A stretch of DNA of 64,000 nucleotides from Syngnathus acus. Its lineage: Eukaryota > Chordata > Actinopteri > Syngnathiformes > Syngnathidae. The notes below the pieces were generated by a model. That model saw only the letters and a program-made list of their open reading frames with translations, made no database searches and was not told where the DNA came from. A program made the translations under genes and the position numbers. The stretch covers positions 14,599,918 to 14,663,917 of the forward strand of contig NC_051098.1 of NCBI RefSeq assembly GCF_901709675.1, in the 5' to 3' direction. Positions 38,001 through 48,746 of the stretch are shown here, piece after piece (position 1 is the first letter of the stretch; every line of letters begins with the position of its first letter).

Positions 38001-41000
38001 TTGTCTGTCTCTTTGATTTTCTTTCCGAGTAAATTTGATTGGGATATGTGGGCAAATGCTCGTAAGACCAATTAGGGGCGGAGCTACTTTTATGACGTAA
38101 CCACCCTGTTCTCTTTTCTGACCCCAATCTCATGTACCTCTTGTGGGAACGAGCACGCTGTGACAAGCAAGCGAGCGGCACACGCAGCGGGTACATCGGT
38201 CAACTTGGGAATCTATTGTCAGATACAGCGAAACACCGGAGTCGCTCCACTTAAAAATTGTTTTAAAAAAAGTCAACCGGGCGTCACGACTTCGTCCTAC
38301 TTGCGGCAGCGCTACTGTCATCAATTGTACACAATTAAAATCGAGGTCTGCATCCCATTGTTGTGCTTTGAACTGAAGGATCGTTCACCCTTGTTAACTC
38401 AGTCCACTATATTTATGCTAAGACTAAAAAAAATGGCAGTCAATGCCCATGACACGTTTTTTTTTTCTCCTTACGTCGAGTGTTGTCTTGATGTCTGCAA
38501 AGCTGAGTGATGCGTGAAAAGCACAGCTAAGGGAAGAACCAGGCAGACTAGACAGGAGGAAGAAGTAGAGGATGAGGAGGAGGGAGGGAGGGAGGGAGGG
38601 AGGGAGGCAGACCGGAGGGAGACTGGCCTCACTGTTCTTTTTCGGGCACAAGGCCTCGCCATCTGACACCTGCCACTGAGTGGGCACTAATGCGCCGTCC
38701 GCTTGGCAGGAAGCGAAGGCCACCGAACAGGAACTCCAAAGGAGGTGTGAGTGAGCGTGTGTGTCTACGTGTGTGTAAACAGGAGAAAAAGCAAAAAAGG
38801 CGATGCGGACGAGGACGCCACCTGCTTCCCTCGCACCACTTGTTTGATGTGAGCACTCTGAACCTACGCCAACATTGTAATATTTTCTTCTAAGGGGTCT
38901 TCAGAGCAAACTGGATTCGTAGCGTTTGGCGACTCCTCCACGACTTTGCTGCCGCCCTATTGCCTTTTTTTCACCCGAACAAAAAGTCGAGTGGAAAAAA
39001 AAAAAAAAAACTCGTGAATGCTTGATTCTCAACATCCGCACAACAAAAAAGTCTAGATGACGTTATTCGAGATATTATTAGTTGCTGTTGAAAGGCCTGA
39101 CGGGAGTGAAGAGCTCCGCAGCAGGACGCTGAGCGTGAATACTGATGAGGTAAAGCGACAGAGGTGCAGTATGCCCGGCACAACAAAAAGACATTGATAA
39201 AAACTAAAACAGTCTGACCTATTCACTCGCCGCGCGGGACAGAAAACGGGGACGCTCTCGTGTCGGCGCCGTTTTATGTAACGCTTGCCGACGCCATCGG
39301 GGGGAAAAAAAGTAAAATATATTATGAGCCTTCACGCACATCAGCATGTTTCACTCCAACGTGATTATGCAGGGCTGCGAGTTTTATAAATGGTCCTCAA
39401 CAGTACACGATTCCACAGCAGCACCTTGTCACCGTTATTCAAATGGGGAGATCGGCAAGGCACTGTAAAACCACCAGAAATACACGTGTGAATGACACAG
39501 GTTAAGAGACCTGTGAAAAATTAACAACTTTTTATTTTTACTCGTGTAAAAAATGCTGCATAGTGCAGGGAAGGCAGTTTTTGTTGCATCGCACACATCT
39601 GCAAAAAACAAAAAACAAAAAATACAGCTTGATAGGAAAGCTGGCTAAAACGCACTCCTCACATAAAACACAGTACACTGCATAGGATTTACTAATGCGC
39701 TCGGGGGGCCTTGGCGAGGAAATGCAAAGGTGCAGATATGTTATTTTCCCAGCCAGTCATCACTTTAGTAGCTCGCAGACGACGTCTCACAACTGCCTTT
39801 AACAAACCACAATCAATAACTCTAACCGGTCTCATGAAAACGCACATCACTGGGACCTTGACCACAACTTTTAAAGACTGGATGCTTTTATAAATGAGCA
39901 AAAATCAATAAAAGGTGAAAAGATTACATATATAGTGCAATTTATGATAGTCATCATATATTGGTATTATGATTCTTATAGTATTGGTTGTAGTAAATAA
40001 TAGTAGTATCATCATCAGATAATTCTTATAAATATTATCATTGTTATTGATATAATTTTTTGTTATTTTTATAACTAGGAGTAGTAGCAGTAATAGAAGT
40101 TTAGTGGCAGTAGTGGCAATGGCGGAGCTGGGGGGGGGGGCACTGTCCCCCGATAATAAGGTCTGATGATTGACATTTGGGTATTTTCTTATTTTTCAGA
40201 GATTTTTCCCCATATTTTACCTAACCCTATTTTTATCTGCATATTTTGAAGATATTTTTTTATTAACCCCCTGATATCCTTGCTCCCCCCAGAAAATAAA
40301 ATTCTAGCTCCGCCAATGAGTAGCAGTATTAGTAGTAGTCACATTACTTATAATTCTAAAAATGAAATGTGACGTTTTTAGCATTCAAATAGTCATAATA
40401 TTCCATAAAAATATGAATCTTACTCCCTGAGGCCGGAAGACTCACCATTGACCGTGAGGTGCACCCAGCTGCCGTTGTGGAAGGTGTCGTACTGTTGCTC
40501 CAGCATCAGGACCCGGCACTCGTACCAGCCCTGGTCCTCCGGGCGCACCGGCTCGATCTGCAGGGAGGCCTTCCCGTGCAGAGAGGCTCGACCTGCGGAC
40601 GTGTGGCAAACACAACACAGTTGTCAATAAATCGGCCAGAGGGGACGCCGAATCATTACCGACCAATGAGTTTGGTTTTAGCGCGCAATCGTCAGAGTCC
40701 ACAGGCTGGTGACAGGCTGGTGACAGGCTCTGACGTCTCGGCGTCAAATGCAAATACGTTTATTTTCCATCTCAAATAAACGTGAAATTGGCCAACTGGC
40801 CGCAAAACAGACACATTCCTGGAGGCCACAATTTAACCTGATTCAAAAGTATCTGCGTGGGTGGAAAAAAACAGCCTTCCATCTCAAAGTCGGCATACGG
40901 TTTCACACACAACGATTTTTTTCCTTTTTTTTTTTACCCCTCTCCTACTTCACCGTTCAGGCTAAATTGGAATTCAAACGGGGAGCAAATCACAAGGGAA

Positions 41001-44000
41001 GGGAGAAGTTGAAGAAAGCGAGCCTGCCGAAATCCGCCGCCTTTCGACCGTCTGTCGAGCATGCGGTCCGCCTTTGACAGCCCGACAGACTACAACGTTT
41101 GCTTCTGCTGTGCTTGACAAGTGTTCTGAGATGGAGCATCTTTGCAGACTTTGATGTGTAAACGAAAGGCCGTATATGACCCGCTTTTTTTTTTCTTAGA
41201 GGTGCCGGTGCATTCTTGCGGAACTGTGCAACACGCGATGGCATCGACCGTGGGATCGCCGCCATCGTTTAGATGGAAAAGGGACATTTTTTTGTTAGCG
41301 CAAAATCAATGGAGTGGGAGGTGCGCAGCGACTGCAGTTTTGCAGGAGGAGAGAAAAAAAAAAAAAAAAAAGGCAGTCTTAAAAAAAAAAGTCTGGTCTA
41401 TTTTTGGGTCGGCCATTGAAGTGCTGAGTCGGGGCGGGAGGTGTCTTTTTGAGATCAAGGGAGTCGGTGCTGCTCAAGTGAACCGCAATGCATCCTAATT
41501 ATCATTTTGAGGGCTTTCGCAACATGTATAATACAAAACTTTTGGGAGCACCTCTCCCAGAATTATTTGAAACCTCAAAGTCAGTTGCATGAAGGAACTA
41601 AAGGTTTATTTCCCGCAAATAATGTTTGGTCTGCCTTCAAAACATCATTTCACATCTACAGGCCGTGGCTTCCTCCACACACATCGCTCCGAACACCCCG
41701 GGGGAGGGGGGGGGGGGGGTTGTTGAAAGATATATGATCTTCTTACGCCGGCAGCTTGTCCCAGAGCCCAAGAATCAGACGCTAAAAATCTCACAAGCTG
41801 CCCGACTGAATTATTGATGGAGTCTTTGCTTTGAGTCGGCACAAAAATAGATGTTTTTTAAATGCTGTAATTTCCATACGGCCGCGGGACAAGTGCGCGC
41901 GGTAATGAAGGGGGAGATAATATAGTCTGCGAGGGAGGGGTAAAGTGTATCGTTTAGCGGGAAGAGATTTTTTTTCATTGGAATCCAGAGTTCGGCAGAG
42001 TCACTGACGTCGAGGATGTGGCTGATGCGCAGCCTTAATAGGTGCTGCTGTTTTGGTTAGCAACCAAATGAACGTATAGATAATTTTCTCCATTCTCCCA
42101 CACGTTGGGTAAGTGGACGCTGATACGCTTTGAAGGCGCCACTTTGCACATCGCAGGAAACCCGCTGTAGGTCAAAAGGCTCAAGTCAACAATGACACCC
42201 CCCCGTAGGATCGGCACTACCGAGCTACACAGGAGGGATCCCCTTTTTATAAAAAAAAAAAATGCAAAGTCACTTTTAGATTCAAGACTTGAAATGCAGC
42301 CATGCTTTGCCTCACTTTTGAGAGCCGAGGGTGGGGTTTGCGAGGCGGTAAAGAGGAACCAACGGGAGGGGATAAATGTGACCCCATTCTGACAGCTCGC
42401 CATCTTGTCTCACACACATACACACGCACGCGCACACACAACGCAACATCAGAGGAAGCAATTTCCTGCTGCGTTGAAGGCGGCGCGCAGACGCATCGAC
42501 TAAATCAGCACAGGAGGATTTATTTTTTAAGGTTATGATGCGATTCATGCGGCGTGTAATGCATCTCTAATAGGCGTGGATTTTACTTTCACTCAACTGT
42601 GTGACTCACACATCAATCACGCACACTCGTTTATTTGTGTCAGTTATTTCTGATGGGAGGCTTTTTTATGTTTGTGTGTGTTTGAGTTTTGGGAATTTGT
42701 GTTTTCTAAAGGATGCCAATTATGGGACACATCCCATAATCAAAGAATCAATAAAGAGTTGATTCATTCTTTTGATTCTTGGTGTTCGAATTAGAAAGTG
42801 GTCTCCATTTTGTGACAATGAGTGTCCGTCTGCGATTTTGGAATTTGTCTTTTCTAAAGGATAGATCACACATCCAATAATCAAAGAATCAATCCAGAGT
42901 TGATTCATTCTTTTGATTCTTGGCGTTAGAATCAGAAAGTGGTCTCCGTTTTGTGACAATGAGTGTCTGTCTGTGTTTTTGGAATTAGAGTTTTCTAAGG
43001 GATAGCAATTAGGGGACACACATCCCATAAAAAACGAATCAAGAGTTGATTCAGAGATTCTTGGCGTTCGGATCAGAACGATGTGACGATGAGTGTCCGT
43101 CTGCGCTCACCGGTGTACTCTGGGTCCACATGGGGAGGGTAGAAGCGGAAGTTGATGAAGAAGGGAATAGGCACTCCGAACTTGAACCACTCCACCACGT
43201 AGGGGGGCTGCTGGCCATCCAGGGGAGGGGACACGTCGCACCCCAGGATCACGCTCTCTCCGGCGCGCGCCGTCACAAACCGGGGCTCCTCTCTCACTCC
43301 GTGGGCACCTGAGGACGTAATTAGGCGCTTCCGTCAACAAATTGACTCCCTTGCATTCAAACATTTTATTGCACACGGACGAGAAAGCGGCACGGCGTTT
43401 GGCGGACGGTGCCGGAACGGAAGCTGCCAAGAGCTCGCATTGATCTTCGCCGGCTGCCACCGGGCCCGACCGCGGTCCAACCTGCCTCAGCAGAACCATC
43501 ACTCCGGGAATGGATTTTCTCCAGTTTGCTCCCCCACCACCCCCGAGACCACGCTTTCATTGAGCCGTGCCATCAAGGGACATGCTGACATTTCACAAAA
43601 TGCAAGTGGAAGCTTTCATTAGTAGGATAATGCTTGATGAGATAATTGTTGGGATCATTGCGATCCATCAATCTTTTCGTTTTGACATTTCGATGTGAAG
43701 GTAGAGCCAAATATTGAGACATTCTAAGATTCCCGATTCCACCCAAACCGTTGGCTCAAGATTTTAATTGAAAAGGTGATCAAAACGAGTCCCGAAGGAG
43801 GAACTAAAATGATTCGACAACGACCTGTAAGATTGTTTTTTGTTTGATTGTTTTGGAATTTTCTCGACTAACCAAAAGCTTGGACTCCGTATCTGAAAGG
43901 CCATATGGATCACTTAGCGAGTGTGTTTATCATTTTAATCGGCATTATCCTGTCAGAGAGTTAATCCACTTTGGTCGTTTCAGCCGGCGCAGATTCTGTT

Positions 44001-47000
44001 CAGAAACAGAAGCAGATTAAATCAAATTATGTGTGGTTTTTTTTTTTTCCCAGACTCATCTGCTGGAATCTGCTTTGCTATTGTGTCTCTTGACCAAAAG
44101 AGAAAATACTAAAGCTATGTTGTATTTCCATGCATAATTTCCTCCGTTGACTTCATAATATCATTGTCCTCACTGACAATGTAACTTTTAAACATTTATT
44201 TTTGAAATGTATAGAAGTATACAACAAAGCGTCCTGATGTTTTTAGGATAAAAGCCAAACACACAAAAGTGGTGGTCTTTTCTTTTTGAAGCCAGGATGT
44301 ATTTAGCCCGGGGGAAGGTTTTGAAATGCAAAGCACTGACATTAAACAGTCCTTTTTTTTTTCTTAAACCATTGCTATGAGTGAATAGTCGATAGATATC
44401 AAAGGCTTTTTGAATTCAAGGCCTTTGCGAATGGTTCAGATTTCCTCTGCAACTTCACACTGGCCACATTGTTTGCTTTGGCTAAATAGAGTCACTTGAC
44501 GTCAAGCGCAAACTCAAAGCTACCACTGGTGGGTGGGGGAGGGAGGGGGGGAGTCAATTTGTTGTTTTCTGTGCTGACGTTCAGGATGGTTCTGGTTCCT
44601 AGCTGGACATTATTTTTGGATCCCGTGAAGAGTTCCAGGGCTAATAATTGTCCAATCTCATTAGGGGATCCTCAAGGGGGCGCAATCAGCAGTGGCTCGA
44701 TCATAACATTTAGCAATTTCATTTCCTTGATGGATTCACGATGATGCCCGCAAGAGTTTATGAGCACTTATTGAGAGGGAATATTCATGCTCTCAACAAC
44801 ACATTTGTTTCTTACCATTCTAGCTTCAAATTCAAACTAAGAACCATTTCTTCTTCTTTGTTTTTTATTTACTACGCACAGGCTAACATAATTAGCATAT
44901 GGCTAAAAGTGTAACTGCTAACAACTCGCCAAATAAGCTCGCCATTAACAGTAATGTACTTTTTTTTTTTTACTGTCCCTGAGTCTCCTTTTCATCTTTC
45001 AGAATTTGTCAAAAGGTGCGTCGTTTATTTTAGACTTTATATACTTACTTCACTTCAATGATACTGAAAATATCACTCAAAACAGCACCGAGGTTAAACC
45101 GTGCCGAGTAAATGCTTGAATTAATTTTCTGATGCTATAAGATTTATTGCATAACAGTGCACACAAACTACCAAAAAGTGACATAAAAAAAATTCTATTC
45201 ATATTGTTATGATAAACCCCATGAACCAATAAGAGACATCTGTTCAAGTCCAAATAGCAGGCAGCTGTCCATAACAACACGCCAGTCGTTCAGGGAGTAT
45301 GATGGGGGGGCTACGAGGTTAATTCCACCGCAGATTTCAACTTGTTTTCAAGTGCATCCAAACAACATCAAAAGCATCCCACACACTCGTCACTACTTCA
45401 CTCCAAACGCTCAAAAAGCATGTTATGTCGAGCAAAGCGTCTCGTGGACTACGTCGGCATTTGAAGTGTCGAAATGCAGCAAGCTAGCAAAGGGGGATGA
45501 TTGCATGTAAGCTTGCGTTGTAGCGGCAAATGCAGCAGGCTCACTGGACGAAATGGCCGCGGAGAGCTTCTCAAGGGCGTGCGGCCACTGGGCTGGATGG
45601 GCCATTGACAGGGAGGTAATTGAATGCCAGCCTACGTGGCTGAAGGTCACATCAGGGAATGAGCGTGTGTATGTGTGGATACAGTACGTATGCACAAAGT
45701 GGAAATGGCGTCCTGCTTGTGTTGGTTGAAAATAACTCGAAAAATTAACTCAAATTTAAAATGTTATTATTTATGATGATGAAAAGTGTGTCTTGATTTT
45801 ATACTCTGAGGGGAAGCTGAAACGTAAGTTGCTTGTAACGTTTTTGCTATGAGGTGACATTTCAATAAAAGACGATTCAAATTTTGATTCCGGTCGATTT
45901 TCCGATTCAAATCTTTTTGTTTTTTACAGCCCTACTGTCCACAAAAGTGGCTATCGTGTTTTTTCGTTATTTTTTCCTGACGGAGGTGCAAGCCTCAAAA
46001 ATTGTGAGAACGTGACCATAAGATGGATGCAGAGGGGAGGGGCCGAGGGTGTGTGTCAAATCTAGCTGATGATAGTTTTAAAAGTTCAAAGAAGGCAAAA
46101 GTGGAATAGTGCGAGTGGAAATTGACATCTCGGCTATCGTACGCTTCGCATCAGCCCTGCCGGTGTGCTGCACAGATAAAAGAAATCGGACACCACCAAA
46201 GCAACGCTGTTCCTTGTAGTAGTGAAGCACAGAGTGAAGGTAATCTTATGAGTGGAGTTAATGTGTGTGACCTTGCATCCGTTGCTAGCCACGAGAGTGG
46301 GTCAGCAGACCGTAGATTGCACAGCATTATATGGGCACTCACTGTTTTCATAGGATGTTATCTTCATGCAATAGCTACCAATGTAACATCAATATATTTA
46401 AATACAGGAGCTTGTGCAGGGATGGGCAACTGTCTCCCTTTGATTAATTAACAAAATGAATGAAAAAAACAAAATAAAATTCATTCGGAAAAGACAATTC
46501 AAAATGTTTTTTAAAAATGTAAACCCAAATAATTATTTTAAAAAAAAGTTACTAAAACATTCATTGTAGATTTCTAAAGGAAAACGCCACAGGAGGTAGT
46601 AAAATACTCAATATATAAAAAAAATACTGAAAAATAATTCTTAGAATCTGTAGTAGTTTTAAGATGTAATCTCACCATTCGCCACTAGATGGCAGTTGCT
46701 CTTGTACTGCAAAGTATGCCAAACAAATTGAAGTCGGAAAGATTTTGTTTTAAGAACATGTACTGATCAGTATCATCCGAAATAAAAGCATCAGCACTCG
46801 AAATCCAGACTCACACAATGTCCCAGACAGAAATAACAAAAGTCAGAGCGATCGATCTATCTGAGGCACAATCTCAAATCTCCCGAGATGCCTTTGACAA
46901 TGTGACTGACAGTCTCGCCACCTACCCAAATACAATCTCTCTCTTTTTTTTTTTTTTTAACCTATCACCAAGTCGCGGTTCACAAGATCTCTGCATGCTG

Positions 47001-48746
47001 TCAACCAGGAACGCAAAGCTGAAAATAGTCGCCTTCAAACAGCAACGCTCTGCCAGTGTCACTTAATTACCGCTTACAGTGGCTCCTGCTTCACCTTGAT
47101 TGGTTGCCAAATTACCGTTGACTTTGTTGAAGTGACCTCCAGTCTCACGGACCATATGCTCTCCAACCTCACTCCCAACCCGCTTACTTGGCAGGAAATA
47201 ATAATAAATTAATGTATTAAGCAACTTCCGTGGTATTTTTGTGGCGCTGTATCGCCGAATAAAATCAATGCGATTTATTAGCATTACCTTTTGCATTGTT
47301 TGTTAGCATGAGCTAACTCTTCCAATGGACAGATCTGCATGTTGCATACTTAAAGCGTGCGAAACAGAGAGGGTGAAGAAAAAAAAGGCGCAGATGCTCC
47401 GCAGTCGACTTGTCCCGAGGCTTATCCAGGGTATCGTTTGCCAGTTTGCACAACAAACCACGTCGGGACGTTCATGTTAACACGCAACACTTCTTGCCAT
47501 TCAGATTTTACTTGACTGATTTCACTGTCCACGTTTTGGCTCGATTTCATCAGTCAGCCACATAGCAGAAAAATCATAATCTCATCTAAACTTGACCTAT
47601 TTACTGTCTTGGCAGCTTTGATTTACAGATGACATGAATCTGTGATTCGACTTGTCGCATAAGCTCCACTTTTTGGCCCTCAACGTTTACGTCAAGACGG
47701 GGGGGGGGGGGGGGGGGGGGGGTATCTTAAAACCTCACATTTGATAGAATCTTTCCTATTGTGTTTGCCTTCGTTCAAGCAAAAATAGGAGCTGAAGAAT
47801 GAACAATAATTTTGACTTTCCAGCATGCCACTTATGAACGCCGCCTTCAAATAAACGTCTGGAACTCTGCAGTTGAGCGTCTCGAAAGCTCTGGTGGCTT
47901 TTTGAGAAAATCCTCCAGTCTGTCACCTTCACTGCAGCAAAACCAAGCACCCTCTCACAAACTCACACATACACACACGCGGACGCACACACGCAGCCAC
48001 GCTTTAACACCCCACTTTCTCTCAGACTTCACGCCAGACGTGTGCTAGCAGAGCACTTTTAACTGGGATGGGTATGCGTGGACGTGGGGGCGGGAGGGAG
48101 TCACTGGGATCAGTTACCAGGCAACAGCTTGGCCCGTGTCTCCCTCGTCTGGACATGAATGGGAAAGCAAGGTTAAGTGAGTGCATCTGTCAATGCACAT
48201 GGAGTACGACTAGGACCCCACACTAAAAAAAATAAAAAAATAGCTAATTTGGCCATTTGATGATGCGCAATTGATGTTGGACAATCGCTACCACGACATC
48301 CCCCCATAGTACAAATTGCAGGCTCTTGTAGTACGTTCATCTGACATGTGCTGCATTATTTAGCTACTTGCTCCATCCTTGGAGGGGTTCAGACGGTCAC
48401 ACCCCTCTCTCTCTCATAGGAGCATGGGACCGACCTGTCGTGCTATGATCCTCCATGCATGCTTTCTACACACTGACTGAAGCATGATCAATCGCGCTCA
48501 GAGTAATCCATTGTGTGCGCGCGTGTGTAAGCCTTTTTAGGAGCGAATCTCGTGCAAGGAAAAAAAAAAAAATGCCACGCATGTCTCGAGCTGCAGCAGC
48601 AGCAGCACACATGCACGGACGGACGCACGCACAGATGGTGTGCAAAAATGCAACGGGAGCTATTATATTGCACTTGACTCACCTTGAGCGGCCGTTCCTC
48701 TGGTGCTGAATACACTTGCTATAAGAGTGGCCACATACCAAATCAT
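22991..48746 (-). CDS. igsf9b: Immunoglobulin superfamily member 9B (turtle homolog), full coding region
   Basis: Type I cell-adhesion receptor; mammalian IGSF9B is a homophilic adhesion molecule at inhibitory synapses. Exons in transcript order: 48746-48683, 43308-43111, 40592-40446, 37686-37535, 36179-36062, 34753-34612, 34070-33925, 33103-32820, 32749-32630, 32233-32083, 31332-31209, 30368-30193, 30115-29889, 29820-29736, 29655-29494, 29426-29381, 28545-28459 (cassette), 27957-26341, 23394-23261, 23193-22991. Every junction keeps phase, and the total is 4,383 nt, about 1,460 aa. Architecture: signal peptide aa 1-21, Ig1-Ig5 aa 22-507, two FN3 aa 508-711, TM about 725-750, then a long Pro/Ser-rich cytoplasmic tail. 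Near-identical blocks to human IGSF9B run throughout, so IGSF9 (shorter tail) is excluded. The 3' end beyond 26341 is inferred from phase; alternative ends exist. Confidence 0.93.
23395..24637. other. Non-coding interval inside igsf9b 3' region
   Basis: AT-rich intronic DNA. Contains a short inverted-repeat element at 24518-24592 (annotated separately). No other exon seen. Confidence 0.45.
24518..24592. repeat. Short MITE-like inverted-repeat element
   Basis: AACTCATTCATTGCCA at the left end is the near-inverse of TGGTAGTGAATGAGTT at the right end. Length is about 75 bp, too short to code. A related sequence (TTCATTCACTGCCATTGACGG) occurs at about 29,029-29,050, indicating a dispersed family. 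Confidence 0.5.
24638..24701 (-). CDS. igsf9b: Candidate alternative terminal igsf9b exon with tandem acceptor
   Basis: Excellent acceptor (ctctctctctctacag) followed directly by CAG, forming a NAGNAG tandem site (24702 and 24699). Joined in phase 2 it reads GSKPWTPSLKRSVNPCGAPQ then T and TGA. Homology of this ending is not known to me. Confidence 0.4.
24702..26340. other. igsf9b 3' intron
   Basis: Contains a poly-G tract at about 24,759-24,777 and the 43-nt candidate exon. Otherwise AT-rich with nothing recognisable. Confidence 0.4.
25449..25491 (-). CDS. igsf9b: Candidate 43-nt alternative igsf9b exon with stop
   Basis: Flanked by gattgatctcag and GTAAGGGT. Joined in phase 2 it gives GYLGSVVTRPTTPQ and a TAG immediately before the donor. 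Could be a regulated microexon that changes the C-terminus, or a chance match. Confidence 0.3.
26341..27957 (-). CDS. igsf9b: igsf9b large cytoplasmic-tail exon
   Basis: 1.6-kb exon with KELSFYKKTKRAIASKKYSV, TTPIELICRGPDGRFVM, EESDLYPEFRQSDEEN, VLQPSRLSPLSQSPL and DVFGQRPSQRRTEEE, all matching human IGSF9B tail blocks. At its end the sequence is TCAGG then GTAGGTGAT. The in-frame TAG lies inside the apparent donor, so either the protein stops at VSASG by read-through or splicing continues to one of several downstream exons. Confidence 0.93.
28459..28545 (-). CDS. igsf9b: igsf9b 87-nt cassette exon in cytoplasmic domain
   Basis: Flanked by a strong acceptor (tttcccgccgcag) and a GTGAGTGT donor. 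It adds 29 codons reading PPLTPLPGVEPCWDEPARST and onward. Both edges are phase 2, so including or skipping keeps frame. Direct joining of 29381 to 27957 reads VESPLSSGK, the human-type junction, which suggests skipping is also used. Confidence 0.65.
29381..29655 (-). CDS. igsf9b: igsf9b transmembrane and juxtamembrane exons
   Basis: Exon 29655-29494 encodes a hydrophobic TM segment (LVAGVVATICFLAAAVLFST) followed by a basic stop-transfer stretch (NKQHRRKLKRKP). Exon 29426-29381 adds DPPLSVTHFRKSVESP, matching the mammalian DPPLSITHCRKSLESP. Confidence 0.95.
29736..31332 (-). CDS. igsf9b: igsf9b FN3-1 and FN3-2 exons
   Basis: Exons 31332-31209, 30368-30193, 30115-29889 and 29820-29736. FN3-1 contains WEAGYDGGFEQTFSVWYGPV and TEYQFSVLAQNKLGTGPFSE. 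FN3-2 contains HGVLLTWLPPGNHSSPITRY and ESWYEFRVMAVMEDLISESS. These are the two fibronectin repeats of the IGSF9 family. Confidence 0.95.
30600..31060. repeat. Degenerate tandem repeat in igsf9b intron
   Basis: The phrase aataaac(g/a)c(c/t)tcc and the block ttattgc(c/t)tgttgtaaac recur several times at about 80-130-bp spacing, with decay. A similar g-rich/ttattt sequence lies at 36,660-36,900. Looks like an old decayed repeat; family unknown. Confidence 0.4.
32033..32067. repeat. GT/CA microsatellite next to a splice donor
   Basis: About 17 consecutive GT units. On the igsf9b transcript this is a CA repeat beginning within about 20 nt downstream of the donor at 32083/32082. Confidence 0.9.
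32083..32749 (-). CDS. igsf9b: igsf9b Ig5 exons
   Basis: Exons 32749-32630 (DPPYFNVRPGGEYRQEAGRE, VIPCAASGDP) and 32233-32083 (VGKPSRSKHNILPSGSLQF, GEWECVATNVVTSIT). The acceptor of the first exon has a weak polypyrimidine stretch. A long CA repeat follows the donor of the second. Confidence 0.94.
32820..33103 (-). CDS. igsf9b: igsf9b Ig4 exon (single exon)
   Basis: One 284-nt exon encodes the whole domain: ARVINMPPIIYVPRKLPG, cysteines in IIRCPADANPP and LGTYTCVPYNALGTMG, ending ATLVLK before GTACCACG. It is the only Ig domain of the gene not split by an intron. Confidence 0.95.
33925..34753 (-). CDS. igsf9b: igsf9b Ig3 exons
   Basis: Exons 34753-34612 (GPPFIVSPPENVTVNISQ, cysteine in FTCQAEAYPG) and 34070-33925 (GTLIIFRVKPEDAGKYTCGP). 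Several N-glycosylation sequons (NVT, NIS, NLT) are present. Confidence 0.95.
35367..35460. mobile_element. Truncated copy of the hAT-like MITE
   Basis: Starts acaggtgtcaaagctaaggc and continues through the ggcccggggggccag and ggcccgtcacatcat blocks, as in the intact copy at 16.8 kb. No matching right terminus was found, so it is a fragment or decayed copy in an igsf9b intron. Confidence 0.6.
36062..37686 (-). CDS. igsf9b: igsf9b Ig2 exons
   Basis: Exons 37686-37535 (APPTFTSTPPQYVEAKEGGS, cysteine in ILSCSAQG) and 36179-36062 (DRGAYTCRAYSDQGE). Donor TCG then GTAAAAC and acceptor ttctttctcag join them in phase 0. Confidence 0.95.
37687..40445. other. igsf9b intron between Ig2 and Ig1 exons
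   Basis: Holds a ggga-type purine repeat at 38,575-38,608 and a MITE-like element at 40.12-40.32 kb. No exon seen. Confidence 0.5.
40120..40315. mobile_element. MITE-like element with 10-bp inverted ends
   Basis: TGGCGGAGCT (40120-40129) is the exact inverse of AGCTCCGCCA (40306-40315). The body has a G11 run next to the left end and CCCCCC near the right end. Length is about 196 bp, with no reading frame. The target-site duplication is unclear, so the superfamily is not assigned. Confidence 0.45.
40446..43308 (-). CDS. igsf9b: igsf9b Ig1 (V-type) exons
   Basis: Exons 43308-43111 and 40592-40446. Cysteines are in VILGCDV and GWYECRV, and NGSW gives an N-glycosylation site. The PPYVVEWFKFGVPIP block is nearly identical to mammalian IGSF9B. 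A tandem repeat abuts the donor of the first of these exons. Confidence 0.95.
40593..43110. other. igsf9b intron between the two Ig1 exons
   Basis: Contains poly-A (41,353-41,371), poly-G (about 41,706-41,720), a short CA tract near 42,411-42,440 and the 140-bp minisatellite at its right edge. No exon seen. Confidence 0.5.
42693..43108. repeat. Minisatellite of about 140-bp unit, about three copies, ending at a splice donor
   Basis: Units start at about 42,693, 42,840 and 42,981, each with gaattWgWSttttctaaRGG, caaagaatcaat, gagttgattca, gattcttgg and gagtgtccgtctg. The last copy is shortened and runs directly into the donor of the igsf9b Ig1 exon at 43,111. Copies differ by a few per cent plus small indels. 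Confidence 0.85.
43309..48682. other. igsf9b intron 1
   Basis: 5.4-kb intron. Contains a G24 run at 47,699-47,722, a forward CTCF-like motif near 46,682-46,696 (CCACTAGATGGCAG) and short CA tracts near 47,965-47,995. No conserved exon found on either strand. Confidence 0.5.
47699..47722 (+). repeat. Poly-G tract (24 G)
   Basis: Uninterrupted G run, potential G-quadruplex on the + strand (C-rich on the igsf9b transcript). Length in assemblies is often unreliable. Confidence 0.9.
48683..48746 (-). CDS. igsf9b: igsf9b signal-peptide exon with start codon
   Basis: Reads MIWYVATLIASVFSTRGTAA then QG, followed by GTGAGTC, phase 1. It closely matches the human IGSF9B N-terminus (MIWYVATFIASV). Phase 1 fits the Ig1 exon at 43308, which continues AHGVREEPRFVTARAGES. 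The 5.4-kb first intron separates them. Confidence 0.93.

Noticed and set aside
42720-43028. Repetitive minus-strand protein of 102 codons
   Set aside because: Produced by the 140-bp minisatellite; intronic.
45423-45695. 90-codon minus frame in igsf9b intron 1
   Set aside because: No signal peptide or homology, no flanking splice sites in the right phase; the true signal exon is at 48.7 kb.
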